From Laguncularia racemosa (Eukaryota; Streptophyta; Magnoliopsida; Myrtales; Combretaceae): DNA of 64,000 nt. The stretch's first letter is position 1. The number at the start of each line of letters is the position of its first letter. Below are positions 19,840-31,180 of this stretch, piece by piece. The notes under the pieces were generated by a model that ran no database searches, was not told the DNA's origin, and saw nothing but the letters and a program-made list of their open reading frames with translations. The translations under genes and the position numbers were made by a program. The stretch spans positions 186,001 through 250,000 of the forward strand of contig JBBMOL010000430.1 in assembly GCA_037954665.1 (NCBI GenBank), read 5' to 3'.

Positions 19840-21591
19840 TGATAGAGCCATTTTATACTCAATCTTTATAGTATAAATTATGTTAAATTATTATTAATTT
19901 TATAGAATTCCTAAGGAAATGGTACTTAATTCTATCATCGTGAAAAATTAGGTTAAATGGAGTCAAGGATGTTAATTCAAGTATATTAGGGAAGTCATCT
20001 ACATCTTGGATCGAGACAAGGAATTACACCGCCGGAGGGAAGTACATGGGCGTGTAATTGAAGTACACGACCGTGTACTTGGTTTTGAATCAACAGGAAG
20101 ATACACGGTTGAAGTACACGACCGTGTGGCTACCTAGGAACTAGCACGGTTTGAGGCACGGCCAAGGTGCAAACCGTGCTACTTACTGGACGAGAAGGCG
20201 GAAATGTGGACTTTGAACAGAGAGAGACACGGCTTAGGGCACGACCGTGGTGCGAGCCGTGGGAGAAACCGTGCTTGGAGCCGTGGTGGAAGCTAGGTGT
20301 GCCAAGGAGAAGAAAGTGTGGAACATCAACCAGATGAAGGCACGGCTTGAAATCTAGCCGCGGGTGTAACCGTGGTAAACACTGGACACGGATGAAGACT
20401 TGTAGATTATGCACAGATGAAGGCACGACTTGAAATCTGGCCGTGTGTGTAACCGTGGTACACACTGGACACGGAAGATGATACGCGAAATATGCACAGA
20501 GGATGGCACGGCTTGACCCACGGCCGTGTGGTGGGGCGTGCCAGGCAGACGAATCTTCACTTCTCGAAATTTACTTGGAAAAGGAAAGATATTTTCGTAT
20601 CTTGCTAGCAAAAGATCACATGCAATCCTTCTAATAATATAAATAGAGCCAACCCTAGAGGGTTAGGGCAACTCTTTAATCTTTGGAATCTAGGAATCAC
20701 CTTAGAGACAAGAAGGAAACGAGGAGGCAGAGCAGGCAACCGGGTTCATTATGTTTCTACTTTTTATTTTCGTTTTATTGATGAACATGTGTAGCTAAGC
20801 TACTTTTCTAGCCAAGGGATTATAGATGTTTAATTCTCCACGAATTGTGAGGTCTAATTGACTTGTATTTAATCTATTCTTTGTTTTCGGGTATTCATAT
20901 ATTTTCTGATCGTTTAGTCATTATTATTTTTGTTGATTGGTATGAATAGAGCTCTTCTACTCAATTAGCAAGTTAATATATTGTCAACTAGCACGTCAAA
21001 TCCGTAATTGTTTGATTGTTCTAGTCTTAGTGATGCAATAACATGTTTGGTTATAAAAGAGATGATCGAATTCATGTTATGGAGGTGTGTGATCATGTTT
21101 AAATAGGTTATCTTATAATCTACTGGCATGAATTGGTGGTCTCTCTAGTTTTTAATGCTATTGGTAGATTAAATCCTAAGCGCTTGTCTAGGGTTGTCTA
21201 ATCAATAAGAGAAATAATTCAAAGCGCTTGTCTGAGGTTATCAAGGAAGTAAGGAGAGATAGGTTATTAGAGCTTGTTAATAACCATAACCAGTTTATCT
21301 AGGAATAATAATAGAAAACATTTGCATCAATGATCAATTCCTAGAATTAAACTATCTTGATTCCTTTGGCTAGGCTTTTTATAAATATTCAGTTTTCTTA
21401 TCTTGTTTTAACTTTATTTGATTCACAAACAAACCCACCCCCCCCCCCCCCATTTTCCTTTTCCCTTTTATTCTCCTTGAATAGAAATAAGTTTAACCAA
21501 TCTCTGTGGATTCGACCCTACTCACCACTATATGCAAATCATATAATTGTCTAGGAGTAGGTTTTATTTTTGTTAGAGTCAACACCCATCA
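19840..21591 (+). repeat. 3' LTR of Athila A1
   Basis: 1752 bp, TGATAGAGCC...AACACCCATCA, paired with 14426-16170. It differs at scattered bases (for example aattatg for aattgtg near the start, and gagtcaacaccc for gattcgacaccc at the end). A1 is therefore not brand-new. Confidence 0.93.
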
Positions 21592-21754
21592 TATACCAAG
21601 GTTCTTGTCTCGCTTATAGACAACGGGTCGCGGTTTCCACTTGAGGGTGTTTGGCATCTTAGGTAACGAATTCCGAATGTATTAGAATTGGGTTTCGTCA
21701 CACGTTGGCGTGGTTCGTATCAATTAGGAATCCGATCAAACCGATCTCGCATCA

Positions 21755-22413
21755 CTTTTTGCACAGACAAACTTGTGTTTCTTGGTTTTATTGTTAGTGC
21801 ACATGGAATATAGGTTGATGAAGAAAATATTCGTGCAATCTAAGAATGGCCTAGTCCAACTAATGTAAGTAATGTGCAGAGTTTCCATGGACTAGCGAGC
21901 TTTTACAGGAGGTTTGTGAAGGATTTCAGCACCATTGTAGCTCCACTTACTGAGGTAATCAAGAAGAACGTGGGGTTCAGATGGGGAGAGCAACAAGAGA
22001 AGGCCTTTCAGACACTTAAAAATAAGCTGACTCATGCACCATTACTTGTTTTACCTAATTTCTCTAAATTACTTCCTAGAGGCGATGGACCATTTCAAAT
22101 TCTTGAGCGCATCAATGATAATGCATATAAGATAGATTTTCCAGGTGAGTATCAAGTAAGTGCTACTTTTAATGTTACAAATCTGAGTCCTTTTGATGTA
22201 GGCAACTATTTGAAGACAAATCCTTTTCAAGAGGAGGGGAATGATGAGAGCCTAGCCAGAAGGTGGAATGTGGATCCTCTTGAAGTGCCACCTGGACCGA
22301 TCACAAGAACTCGAGCGGAACGATTCAAGGAAGCACTTAACGGGTTGATAAAGGATGTCCAAGAAGTCGAAAAGGATTGGAGCAACCATGAGAATGCACT
22401 TGCATTTGTATAA
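21755..22413 (+). pseudogene. E2 pol fragment: RT thumb and RNase H start fused to integrase tail
   Basis: It begins in mid-RT (ctttttgcacagac, where E1 was inserted) and reads RSFHGLASFYRRFVKDFSTI, LTEVIKKNVGFRWGEQQEKA, then THAPLLVLPNF. At about 22063 it jumps to SKLLPRGDGPFQILERINDN, so most of RNase H and nearly all IN are deleted. The breakpoint differs from that of E1/E8. The frame ends in the 3' LTR with PPGPITRTRAERFKEALNG. E2 is the element into which E1 transposed; its 5' part lies before the window. Confidence 0.87.
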
Positions 22414-22999
22414 GTCATTCAAGGAGATCAAAGCATAGGAGGTCCAAGCTGCTAGCCTTGACAAAGCTGGCTTAAACATTGCCGACCTTGACCCGGCGTT
22501 ACCATTTGTGCACGATAGAAGGACTACGCCGGCTTACTAAGCTACCGGCCTTTATACCTAGCGTACATCCGATGCCGGCTACTACGCTGGCTCCTACGCC
22601 GTCGACTTTCATTCCCTGTTTGTTATTTTTCTGCAACTTTATGATGTTATGTCATTTTGGGCTTTTATTATTACGGGTTGTATACCCAAATATAAGCTGC
22701 TAGGGTTAAGGACAGAAGATAGAACACACATACAAGGTTGAATAACACATTTTTAAGAGAATTCCTCTCTTGGTTCTCTAAAGAACTTCTCTTGAACTTA
22801 TCGAATTTTTTCCGTAGTGTTCATCCCGACTTATCAATCGGTCTTTCATCCCGATTGTGGCATCAATAGAATATACCAAGGTTCTTGCCTCACTTATAGG
22901 CAACGGGTCGCGGTTCCACTCGATTGTTTTGGCATCTTGGGTTGCAATTCCAAACGTATTGGTATTGGGTTTCGTCACACGTGGGCGTGGTTCATATCA
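22242..22999 (+). repeat. 3' LTR of E2
   Basis: It starts TGATGAGAGCC after the PPT caagaggagggga and ends TTCATATCA. About 758 bp. It lacks the 12-bp gatccatgatga segment at the start and has a different, CACGG-poor, GCCGGC-containing U3 than E4 and E6, i.e. an LTR subtype shared with 54726-55470. Confidence 0.88.
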
Positions 23000-25900
23000 G
23001 GAGGTGTAAGGATTATTATTGTGTTGTTGGATTTAAAACACAATAATGTTTAGTGAGATGTTTCATTATGCTAATGTGTTGCACTGAACATTGACTACAT
23101 TTGCTAGGGTACATGGAAATTTATGTGTCCTCTAGTTGATGGTGTAAGTTGTACCAATGTAGTAGTCATATCGTTAGTATTGAAACTAAGACTTACCACC
23201 ACTCCACATCCTAAACCATATAAATTGCATTGGCTTAGTGATAAGAGGAGTTTGCATGTGACACAAAGAGTTAAGTTACCTTTCAATATAGGGGATAAAT
23301 ATTGTGATGAGATTGAGTGTGATATTTTGCTTATGTATGCATCCCATATATTGCTTAGCAAGCCTTGGTTATATGCTAGGAGGGTCTTGCATGATGGCTT
23401 CAGGAATACTTATGTATTCCAAAAGGAGGGTAATCGTGTTATTCTAAATCTGATGTCACCTTCAAAGGTTTAAAAGGTTCAACAACAGATCAGTAGGCCA
23501 TCTGAGGTTAAAAGGGTTTCAGTGTAGTTTAATAATTCCGAGGAAAAGAATGTATTGTTGATGAGATAGGGTGAATTAGAGAGACTTGTTACAAAAGAGA
23601 CTCCAGTATACTTACTTTAGTTGAGATGTACACTAAGGGTGCAGGAACCACAGTCTCTACCCTCAGCAGTTTCTCAGGTATTGAATGAGTACACTGATAT
23701 TTTTCCTGATGATTTGCCAGCGGGTTTACTACCTTTGAGAGGGATAGAGCTTGCTACTAATCTTATGCCCGGTTCAGTATTACCGAATTGACCTGCATAT
23801 CGCATGAATCCTGAGGAGGCTAGAGAATCGAAACGCCAGGTGGATGAGTTGGTTGAGCAAGGATTTATCAGGGTGAGTCTCAATCCATGTGCTGTTCCCA
23901 CCTTTCTTATTCCTAAGAAGGATGGTATTTAGAGAATATGTGTTGACAACAGAGCCATCAACAAAATCACCATCAAATATAGGTATCCTATTCCTAGACT
24001 TGATGATATGTTGGATAAGCTGCATGGTTCACAGGTTTTCTCCAAAGTAGATCTTAAAAGCAGGTATCACCAAATTTGGATGAGAGAGGGGGATGAATGG
24101 AAAACCGCTTTTAAAAATTCCATAGACTATATAAGTGGTTGGTTATGCCCCTTAGTTTGAGTAATGCTCCTAGTACATTTATGAGACTAATGAATCATGT
24201 GTTGAAAGAATTTCTAGGAAAATTTGTTATTGTTTATTTTGATGATATTCTAATATATAGCAAAGACCTAGAACATCATGTGGACTATCTTTGGGTAGCA
24301 TTCTCAATGTTAAAGGCATAGTAGTTGTTTGCAAATCTCTAGAAGTGTTCCTTTTATCAAACTGAGGTAACATTTTTAGGTTTTGTTATATTTGGTTTAG
24401 GTGTTAAGGTGGATGAGGAGAAAGTGAAGGCAATCAGGGAATGGCCAACACCCACCTCAATTACTAAGGTAAGAAGTTTCCATGGACTAGCATCTTTTTA
24501 TAGTCACTTTGTCCATAATTTCAGTAGTATTATCAATCCTCTCACAAAACTAACTAAAAAGAATGTACCTTTCATCTGAAGTGAAAGGGCTTAGAGGAGT
24601 TTTGAAGAGGTAAAAGAAAAACTCACTTATGCTCCATTATTGGCTTTACTTGATTTTGACAAAGTTTTTAAACTAGAATGTGATGCTTCTGGGATAGGAA
24701 TTGGTGCTGTATTAATGTAGGAAAAGAGACCCATAGCATATTTTAGTGAAAATTTAAGTGGTTCAACTCTGAACTATTTTATTTATGATAAGGAATTTTT
24801 TTCCTTGGTGAGGCTCTCATGACGTGGTAGCTTTGTCACCTTCCAAGAGAGTTCATTATTTATACAGATCATGATTCATTGAAACATTTCAGGGGATAGC
24901 AGAACTTGTCTAAGTGCCGTGCCAAGCCAAGTGAGTGGAGTTTTTGGAGGGTTTTTCTTATGTGATAAAGTACCAAAAAGGTAGTTAGAATATTATTGCC
25001 GACGCTTTATCATGATGGTACGTACTTATCACTTCTCTTCAATCAAAGCTGCTGGGTTTTGAATTCTTAAATGAACAATATGTGCATGATGAGGAATTCA
25101 GAACCATTATGGAGAGGTGTTATAAGGGCAAGATGTATGGGGGTTATTACATGATTCAGGGGTTTCTGTATAAATCTTGAAAATTATGTATACCTTCTGG
25201 ATCTATGGGCGAGTTATTGGTGAGGGAAGCACATGTAGGAGGATTGTCTGGACACTTTGGTGAGAAGAGGACCCTAGCCATATTGAGATAGAATTTCTAT
25301 TGGAAGGGTATGATAAAGGATATCCATAAGGTGTTAGAAAGGTATGACATTTGTAAGAAAGTTAAAGGGAAGAAAGGCATATAAGGTGAGTACGTGCCTT
25401 TACCTATACCAAATAAACCTTATACTGATATCAATATGGATTTTGTATTGAGGTTACCTAGAACACAAAGAGGAAAGGATTCTATCATGGTGGTTTTTGA
25501 TAGGTTTAGCAAAATGTCTCATTTTGTGCCTTGTCACAAAACAGATGATAGAATCCCATTTTATTGCTAACATTTTTGTATAGGAAATTGTCAAATTGCA
25601 TGGAGTCCCACATAGCATAGTGTCAGACAGAGACATTAAGTTTCTTAGTTTCTTTTGGAAGACATTATGGAGAGGACTAGGTATTAAGCTTATGTACAAT
25701 ACCTCTTACCATCTATAGATAGATGGACAAACAGAAGTCGTTAACCGTATGCTTAGAAATTTACTCAAAGCAACGGTTGGCAAGAATCTTACTGATTGGG
25801 ACTTATGTCTTCTTATTGTTGAGTTCGCTTACAATAGGTCTACTCATAGTTCAACCAGTAAGTCTCCCTTTAAAGTTGTGTACAGTTATAATCCTTCTAT

Positions 25901-26323
25901 TCCTTTGGATTTTATAGTAGGACCAACAATAAAGGAAGAGAGTCTTAATCGAGTTGAGCGAGCCAGGTAAATTCATCAAATTCATGACAAAACAATTAAA
26001 CACTTACAAAAGACCCAGGAACAGTAGAGAATTTAGGGAAACAAAAATAGGAAAAATCACATTTATAATCCAAGTGGCTTAGTCTAGATTAATCTTAACA
26101 AGGACAGGTTTTCATAGAAGAAGTTACAGAAGTTGTCTCTCAGATCAGATGGACTGTTTAGAGTATTGAAGCGAATCAACAACAACGTCTACCGGATAGA
26201 GTTACCAGGAGAGTATGAGGTATCAGTAACCTTTAATGTTGCAGATCTATCACCGTACTTACCAAATAACATACATGAAGACCTATCAGATTTAAAGGCA
26301 AATCTTCTAGAGGCCTGAGGAGA
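23000..26323 (+). pseudogene. Degenerate D-family Gypsy pol (protease, RT, RNase H, integrase)
   Basis: Order along the plus strand: protease (DGVSCTNVVV, about 23140-23473), RT (about 23690-24500: PTFLIPKKDG, INKITIKYRYPIPRLDDMLD, YFDDILIYSKDLEHH), RNase H (about 24630-25020: LECDASGIGIGAVLM) and integrase (about 25140-25975: PNKPYTDINMDFVLRL, a VSDRD segment, and DGQTEVVNR near 25727). The GPF/Y-like tail FNVADLSP is near 26240. Many stops and frameshifts break every domain, so this is an old copy. Nothing 5' of the protease remains; 23000-23100 is unassigned. Confidence 0.85.
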
Positions 26324-27345
26324 TGATAAGAATCAGATTCCCACAGGACCTATCACTAGAGCCCGAGCTAAGGGCCTACACCAGTTGGTTTTGAGAATCC
26401 TTCATGAGAAACCTAATCTTGAGGAAGCTAACTTAATTTCTTCATTCTTATCATATACTTGTTATACATTCTAACAGGTTCATTTATTTGTCCTTCAAGG
26501 TGCCAAATCACTTACACTTTTGAGTGAGTCGAGATCCTCATCAGGACTCATTTCGAAAGTACCTTGAAGACCGATGTCTTGAAGACTAATTTTTATATAT
26601 ATTTTTGTTATTTACTTGAACTATTTATGTTGTAATCTTTCTTTTGGGACACTTTCATTTGTTTGTAATTGTCTTTTAGGACCGGCTACCCTAAAAGTGG
26701 CATAGTTGTAATTTTGTAGACTTCTTAACACTAAAGGGAGCAAGTATAAATACTTGCTTAAGTAGGGCTTTTTAGGGGAGAGTTTTTCGTAATAGACTTC
26801 ACCTTTTATGTGAGAGAATTAGGGTTCATTCCTTAGTTCAATTGCTCTTATCAATTTCAATCCCAAGAATTGGAATTGTAGCAAGTGCAACAAAGAGAAA
26901 TTGTGAGTAATATCAATTCCTCTTTGTTGTGTTTCCTTTTCATCATTAGTGAGTTATATTTAGGGTTGGATTGGATGTTTCTTGGTCATATTTGATTGCA
27001 TTTGTAATCAAATTATTATTTCTTAATTAATTGGTTTTTAGCCTTGGTTTTTAACCTTCAATTTAGCCACACTTGAACTGTGGATTATTTTGTATGGGAA
27101 GTGGATCACGGATTTATTCTTGCTAATTTTATGTATTATTCACACGGATTTACTTCTGATTAGTGTTACATAGGAGGATATTTTCTTTGTGGAACTGTAA
27201 TTACAACTTTGAACATTCGAATCTCATTGCATCTTCACTAGGGTTTATGCAATTTCTAGTAATTTGAACCGAGATTGGTTTAGTGCATTTAAGGATTATA
27301 ATTTTCTCCAATTGTATGTGCTTAACCCCTAATTTAGGCACATCA
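26324..27345 (+). repeat. 3' LTR of the D element
   Basis: It starts TGATAAGAATCAGATTCC after a purine-rich tract and ends GGCACATCA, about 1.02 kb. Its first codons read in frame with pol: GPITRARAKGLHQLV. It resembles the solo LTR at 22-4827 and the LTRs of X (for example the shared 'ggcacatca' end and accctaaaagtggca word). The exact 3' edge is ambiguous because catca is repeated. Confidence 0.8.
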
Positions 27346-27456
27346 CATCACTATTTCCATCTCCTTGCAATAGTTTTCAACACTCTTCGACCTTTGTTTG
27401 AAGCTTTGCAGCTTAAGGTGCTGATCTCGATAATAATGTGATAGGATAAATTGTCT

Positions 27457-27900
27457 TCATGTGGCAGCCTTCATCTCCTCCCAATTGTCAATTGGTTGTT
27501 CACCATTCCTCCATCGAGATAAGATTAATGGATCCCACCAAATGATGGCATAATCTGTAAACTCCACTGTTGTAAGCTTCACTTTCTTCTCCTCAAAGTA
27601 ATTGTGGCAATCGAAAACCAGATTAACTTTTCTCTCCCACTCAAGGTAAATGTCAGGGTCATTCCTCCCTTGAAAAGGAGGGATAGTCATTTTGATACTC
27701 TTGATATTTCTATCAACTCCATCTCTGACTTTGTTATTAACACGGTCATTCTTGCATCGATCGTGCCTTTCCTCCTCTTCTTCTTCAGCAGATTCATCTC
27801 AGAGTGCGACTGGTTGATGTACTTTTCTCCATACGGGACGGATTCCCATAGGTGGTCTTGTTTGCAATTCGTTGATCGCTCATCTTGTCTATCCATTTAG
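27457..27900 (-). pseudogene. Gag fragment, N-terminal half
   Basis: The minus strand reads an N-terminal basic segment (27687-27896), then, after a frame change, IPPFQGRNDPDIYLEWERKV, LVFDCHNYFEEKKVKL and YAIIWWDPL. This is the same Gag core as IPPFQGKNDPEAYLEWEKKV in the E family but clearly diverged. It stops where the element is truncated. Confidence 0.8.
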
Positions 27901-28574
27901 TTATGGATCTCTTCAAAAACTATAAGCACGCGCTCGAACTATTGCTGCATAGCCCTCAAAAGAAAGGACTAATTGAGTTCATCCCCTTAATTCTCATGTT
28001 CTAACATGACGATTATCCTAAAAGAAATTCAATTAAGAAGTCCCTACACACTCCCTCACATGTTTGCACTCAAAAGTCTATCTACACTTATGTTTCACAC
28101 AAATTAAATGCTCTTACCCACTATTACGTTCACCCACTCTCGCCTTTTAACACTTTTGTTTTCCCCCACTAAGTTCTTTAAGAACACAACAATTGAAAGA
28201 CCAGAATAGTCACTTGTAAAAGTCAAACATCAGTTCATATAATTAGCTTAAAAAGGGGCCAAAAAGATAGTGATTAAGAAAACGAAAAGAAGACAAGAAG
28301 AAACAACACCGTTGAAGTAATTCTTAATAGAAAAATAGACTTTTCATAGAGTTTAGGATGTAAGGAATCAACTCGAGCATTGATGATGATAAAATACAAC
28401 ACAAGAAATGTTTTTTTTTTTTTAACTTTTGATTGCTATTTTTTTTTTCGAAATGACACTAAATAGAAATAGTAGAACAAGATTATTGAAGAAATAAATG
28501 AAATTTCAACAAGGAATATGAAGGATAAAGGATAATAACCTGTTTGAGGACCAAACTAGTTCTGATACCAAAAA

Positions 28575-29238
28575 TGATGCAAAATCCCATGAATAGAGTT
28601 GTGAGACCCTACAACAAATGATCAATTTCTTGGACTGCCCAAATCTTGCTTTATAATAATAAAAAAAAAATTATTGACCTGTTGTCTATGGAGACAAGAA
28701 CCGGTAATATATATATACATATATATAAAGAAATTATTGACTCGTTGCTTATAAAAGACAAGAACCAATAATATAAACCGAGCTCGAACCCATAAGGTCA
28801 AAACCCCAATTACTTGTTCAAAAAAGAACAGATAAGAGAAAATATCTCTTCAATTGAAAAATTCATCCAACTTCCATAACATAAGTTTTGATAACCTATT
28901 TATAGAGTTCCAAGGCTAATCAATGAAAAAAAAAATCCACATTCCCATCAACAACGTACTACCAAAGCCTAAATGTATTTCTCTTAATTACACTAATAAC
29001 TATTTTGTTGATGTAAGTAATGACTTCAATTATCTTTTGGAATCTTTGCTTACTGTCTTAGCTAATTTAGGCTCCATGTTCTTGGGCTTAGATGAAACTA
29101 ATGGATTTAGGCTCAGCCTAGCACTATGTCTCTAAGGTCATTCCAAACATGACCTCATTTTCAAAAATAATCTTCACAATGCCTTGCATGACTTGCTTGA
29201 TTTGTTTTGCTTATGCCCTTGTGATTGGTCCTCCATCA
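28575..29238 (-). repeat. 5' LTR of the 27346-29238 element
   Basis: The plus strand reads TGATGCAAAATCCC...GGTCCTCCATCA, 664 bp. On the minus strand the LTR therefore starts TGATGGAGGACCAATCACAAGGGC, which encodes GPITRA right at the LTR start. It is followed inward by the PBS, which fixes it as the 5' LTR. Confidence 0.8.
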
Positions 29239-29545
29239 GTTTTAGTCTTCAATGTTCAATGTTCGAGGCTTAGGGATCTTAGTTTGTGATTTTAAATTTA
29301 TTAGGTACAAGTTTAACGTTTAAGGTTCTAGTTTTAAGGGTTTGGGCTCAAGGTCTAAGTGTCACGGTGTTTTGTTTGAGATTTGTTATTTAAGGTTTGG
29401 GTTTTAGAGTTCAAGTTTGGGTTTTGAGTTTTAAGTTTCATGGTTTAGGGCTCATGCTCATTGTTTGGTGTTTAAGGTATAAGGCTTGGCATTTGGGTTT
29501 TGGATTTTAGGGTTTAGGGTTTAATGTTCGACATTAAGGTGACAT
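29239..29545. repeat. Low-complexity tract of degenerate TTTAGGG-like words
   Basis: About 300 bp of short phrases such as tttaaggtttgggttttaga and ggattttagggtttagggtt. Two perfect adjacent TTTAGGG units occur at about 29510-29524. It has no coding content. It could be decayed telomere-like (interstitial) repeat or a simple slippage tract. Confidence 0.5.
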
Positions 29546-30425
29546 AGGGCATAGAGGCAAATAAATAAGCTGGGAAGAAGAAGACATTATTAGTGGGGTA
29601 GTATGAACTAGAGGAGGCTATAGCAAATGAGAGGAAAGTACATCTATTACAGATGAGGTATAACTTAGAGATGGATGGGCGTGAGCAGTTACACCCTGTG
29701 GTAACTCAGGTGCTAGATGAATACAAAGATCTTTTTACAGATGAATTACCTAAGGGATTGTTGCCTCTAAGAGTTATTGAGCACAGCATTAACTTTTAGT
29801 CGGGATCAGTTTTACCAAATTAACCCACATATCGCATGAATCTTTAGGAGGCTAAAGAATTAAATCATTAGCTGGATGAATTGGTAGAACGAGGTTTTGT
29901 CAAGGAGAATATCAGTCCTTATGTTGTTCCTACCCTTCTTGTTTCGAAGAAAGATGGCATATGGAAGATGTGAATTGATAGCCGGGCCAACAACAAAATC
30001 ACCATCAAATACAAGTATCCCATTCCTTGGCTTGATGATGTATTGGATGAGCTACATGGTAAACAAGTATTCTCCAAGGTGGATCTTAAAAGCAGATATC
30101 ACCAAATTTGAATGAGGAAAGGAGATAAGTGGAAGACCACTTTTAAAACACGCCATGGGTTATATATGTGGACAGTCTCGCCATTCAATTTAACTAATGC
30201 TCCTAGTACTTTTATGAGGCTGATGAATCATGTAATGAAGGAATTTTCAGGGAAATTTGTTGTTTATTTTGATGACATTTTGATTTACAGCAAAAACCTA
30301 GAAAATTATGTGAAGCATTTACAAGCCATTTTTTCAGTACTGAGGGAGCAACAACTATATGCTAATCTTAAGAAGTGTTCTTTCTATCAAACTGAGGTAA
30401 CGTTTCTAAGATTCATTATATCATA
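29546..30425 (+). pseudogene. D-family Gypsy pol fragment (RT)
   Basis: It contains LDEYKDLFTDELPKGLLPLR, VPTLLVSKKDGIW, NKITIKYKYPIPWLDDVLDE, LKSRYHQI, the motif-C box VYFDDILIYSKNLEN, and LYANLKKCSFYQTEVTFL, with several stop codons. It resembles the RT at 23690-24400. It is truncated on the right at about 30425, where it joins a PBS by the shared word TTTGGT. Confidence 0.85.
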
Positions 30426-31180
30426 ATTTGGTATTAGAGCATGGTTTTGAGGAAGGGAAATCGTGATTTTAATTTGGGGATTTAGGGTTCTTGCCGTGAC
30501 ATTGAGATATTATTGTGGTAAGAAGTGGAATTAAAGACCTTGTGTTGATTTATGCCTTGATTACATTTCTTTTTGAGGATTGAAGTTGTGGAAATCAGAT
30601 TTTCATTTTATCTTGCCCTAAGATCCTTGCTTAGAAGATAGGGAGATCATTTTAAGTTGATTCCATAATTGTACTTATGTAGTAATAGTGCATTAAATTG
30701 CTTTGATTGCAATATTAACTTAAGCATTAAGGAAATTGTTTTGTGTATAGTGAAGTGTGGTGTGTACCGTAGGTATAAGTGTGTTGTGCTGTGAAGGTAT
30801 TGTGTTATGAGTGTATGGAGTGACAAGTGTATTTTGGGTTGGAAGAAATTGGTGTTGTGGAGGTGCAATTATATATAAAAAAAAAATAAATGTGTCGTGG
30901 AGTATGTTATTGTTGGTGTAAAGTGTGTGTTGTTGTGATGGTGTGACTATGAGTATAAAAAAAATTATCAAAGGTTTAATTCATAAACCATGTTAAATGA
31001 TAGTGTAAACGGTGGGATTAGGAATGAGGCCAGCTGTCGGGTTGGAGGAGGTCAAGGACGTTGTACTATAGGTAGAAGAACAATTGCAGGATCTCACCAC
31101 TATTGTTGCTAAATTAGCAACATGTGTTGATCAAATGACATTGCCATAACCACCAATGGCAAATCCACAGGCACCCCTAC
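30426..31180 (+). other. X-like leader and broken gag start without its LTR
   Basis: It starts at a PBS-like word (tggtattagagc, 30429-30440) with no LTR before it. A T/G-rich leader follows, then a gag start in which VEEQLQDLTTIVAKLATCVD can be read near 31074-31130. This matches the opening of the X gag-like protein. It ends at 31180, where the E3 LTR begins. The gag frame has a stop four codons in. Confidence 0.65.

Larger units (their letters stand above)
14426..21591 (+). mobile_element. Athila A1: Athila/Tat retrotransposon lacking RT, RNase H and integrase
   Basis: 7.17 kb, bounded by TSD TATAC (14421-14425 and 21592-21596) inside the E1 3' LTR. It has LTRs of 1745 and 1752 bp, a tRNA-Asp-type PBS and an Athila-type PPT. 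The internal region encodes only Gag and protease, then 1.4 kb of non-coding DNA; RT, RNase H, integrase and the env-like ORF are missing. A2 has the same architecture at a different site, so this is a non-autonomous lineage. Confidence 0.93.
1..21754 (+). mobile_element. E1: Ty3/Gypsy (CRM-like) retrotransposon, internally deleted, carrying three insertions
   Basis: Positions 1-21 are the end of a retroviral-type protease (CHVLLG reading) that resumes at 4828 after an inserted solo LTR. RT follows to about 5723, is interrupted by the linear plasmid, resumes at 13157, and leads to PPT and a 3' LTR at 13738 that is itself split by Athila A1. The LTR ends CGCATCA at 21754. The 5' LTR, gag and most of the protease lie upstream of the window. 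Compared with E9, a deletion near 13552 joins the post-RT region directly to the integrase GPF/Y module, so RNase H and the IN catalytic core are absent. The element is non-autonomous and also carries frameshifts and stops. The CRM-like assignment rests on Gag/PR/RT wording and on a pol frame running into the LTR; it is tentative. Confidence 0.85.
13738..21754 (+). repeat. 3' LTR of E1, split by Athila A1
   Basis: The LTR starts TGATGAGATCC at 13738, directly after the PPT caagaggaggggaa. It runs to 14425, is interrupted by A1 plus one TATAC duplicate (14426-21596), and continues 21597-21754, about 846 bp in total. It ends CGTATCAattaggaatccgatcaaaccgatctCGCATCA, i.e. with a ~32-bp terminal extension also found at 56777-56808 and 60856-60887 but absent from E3, E4 and E6. 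The next bases (ctttttgcacagac) are RT of the host element E2. The U3/R part carries CACGG/CCGTG repeats. Confidence 0.88.
27346..29238 (-). mobile_element. Minus-strand Gypsy element: 5' LTR, PBS, leader and gag start
   Basis: Reading on the minus strand: LTR 28575-29238, PBS at 28559-28570 (complement TGGTATCAGAAC), a leader of about 650 bp with an A/T-rich centre, then a gag fragment ending at about 27457. The remainder is lost at the junction with the D LTR near 27346. Confidence 0.8.

Noticed and set aside
22479..22703. 74-codon ORF in the E2 LTR
   Set aside because: It lies in GCCGGC-type LTR sequence; related LTRs at 31181 and 54726 do not keep the frame.
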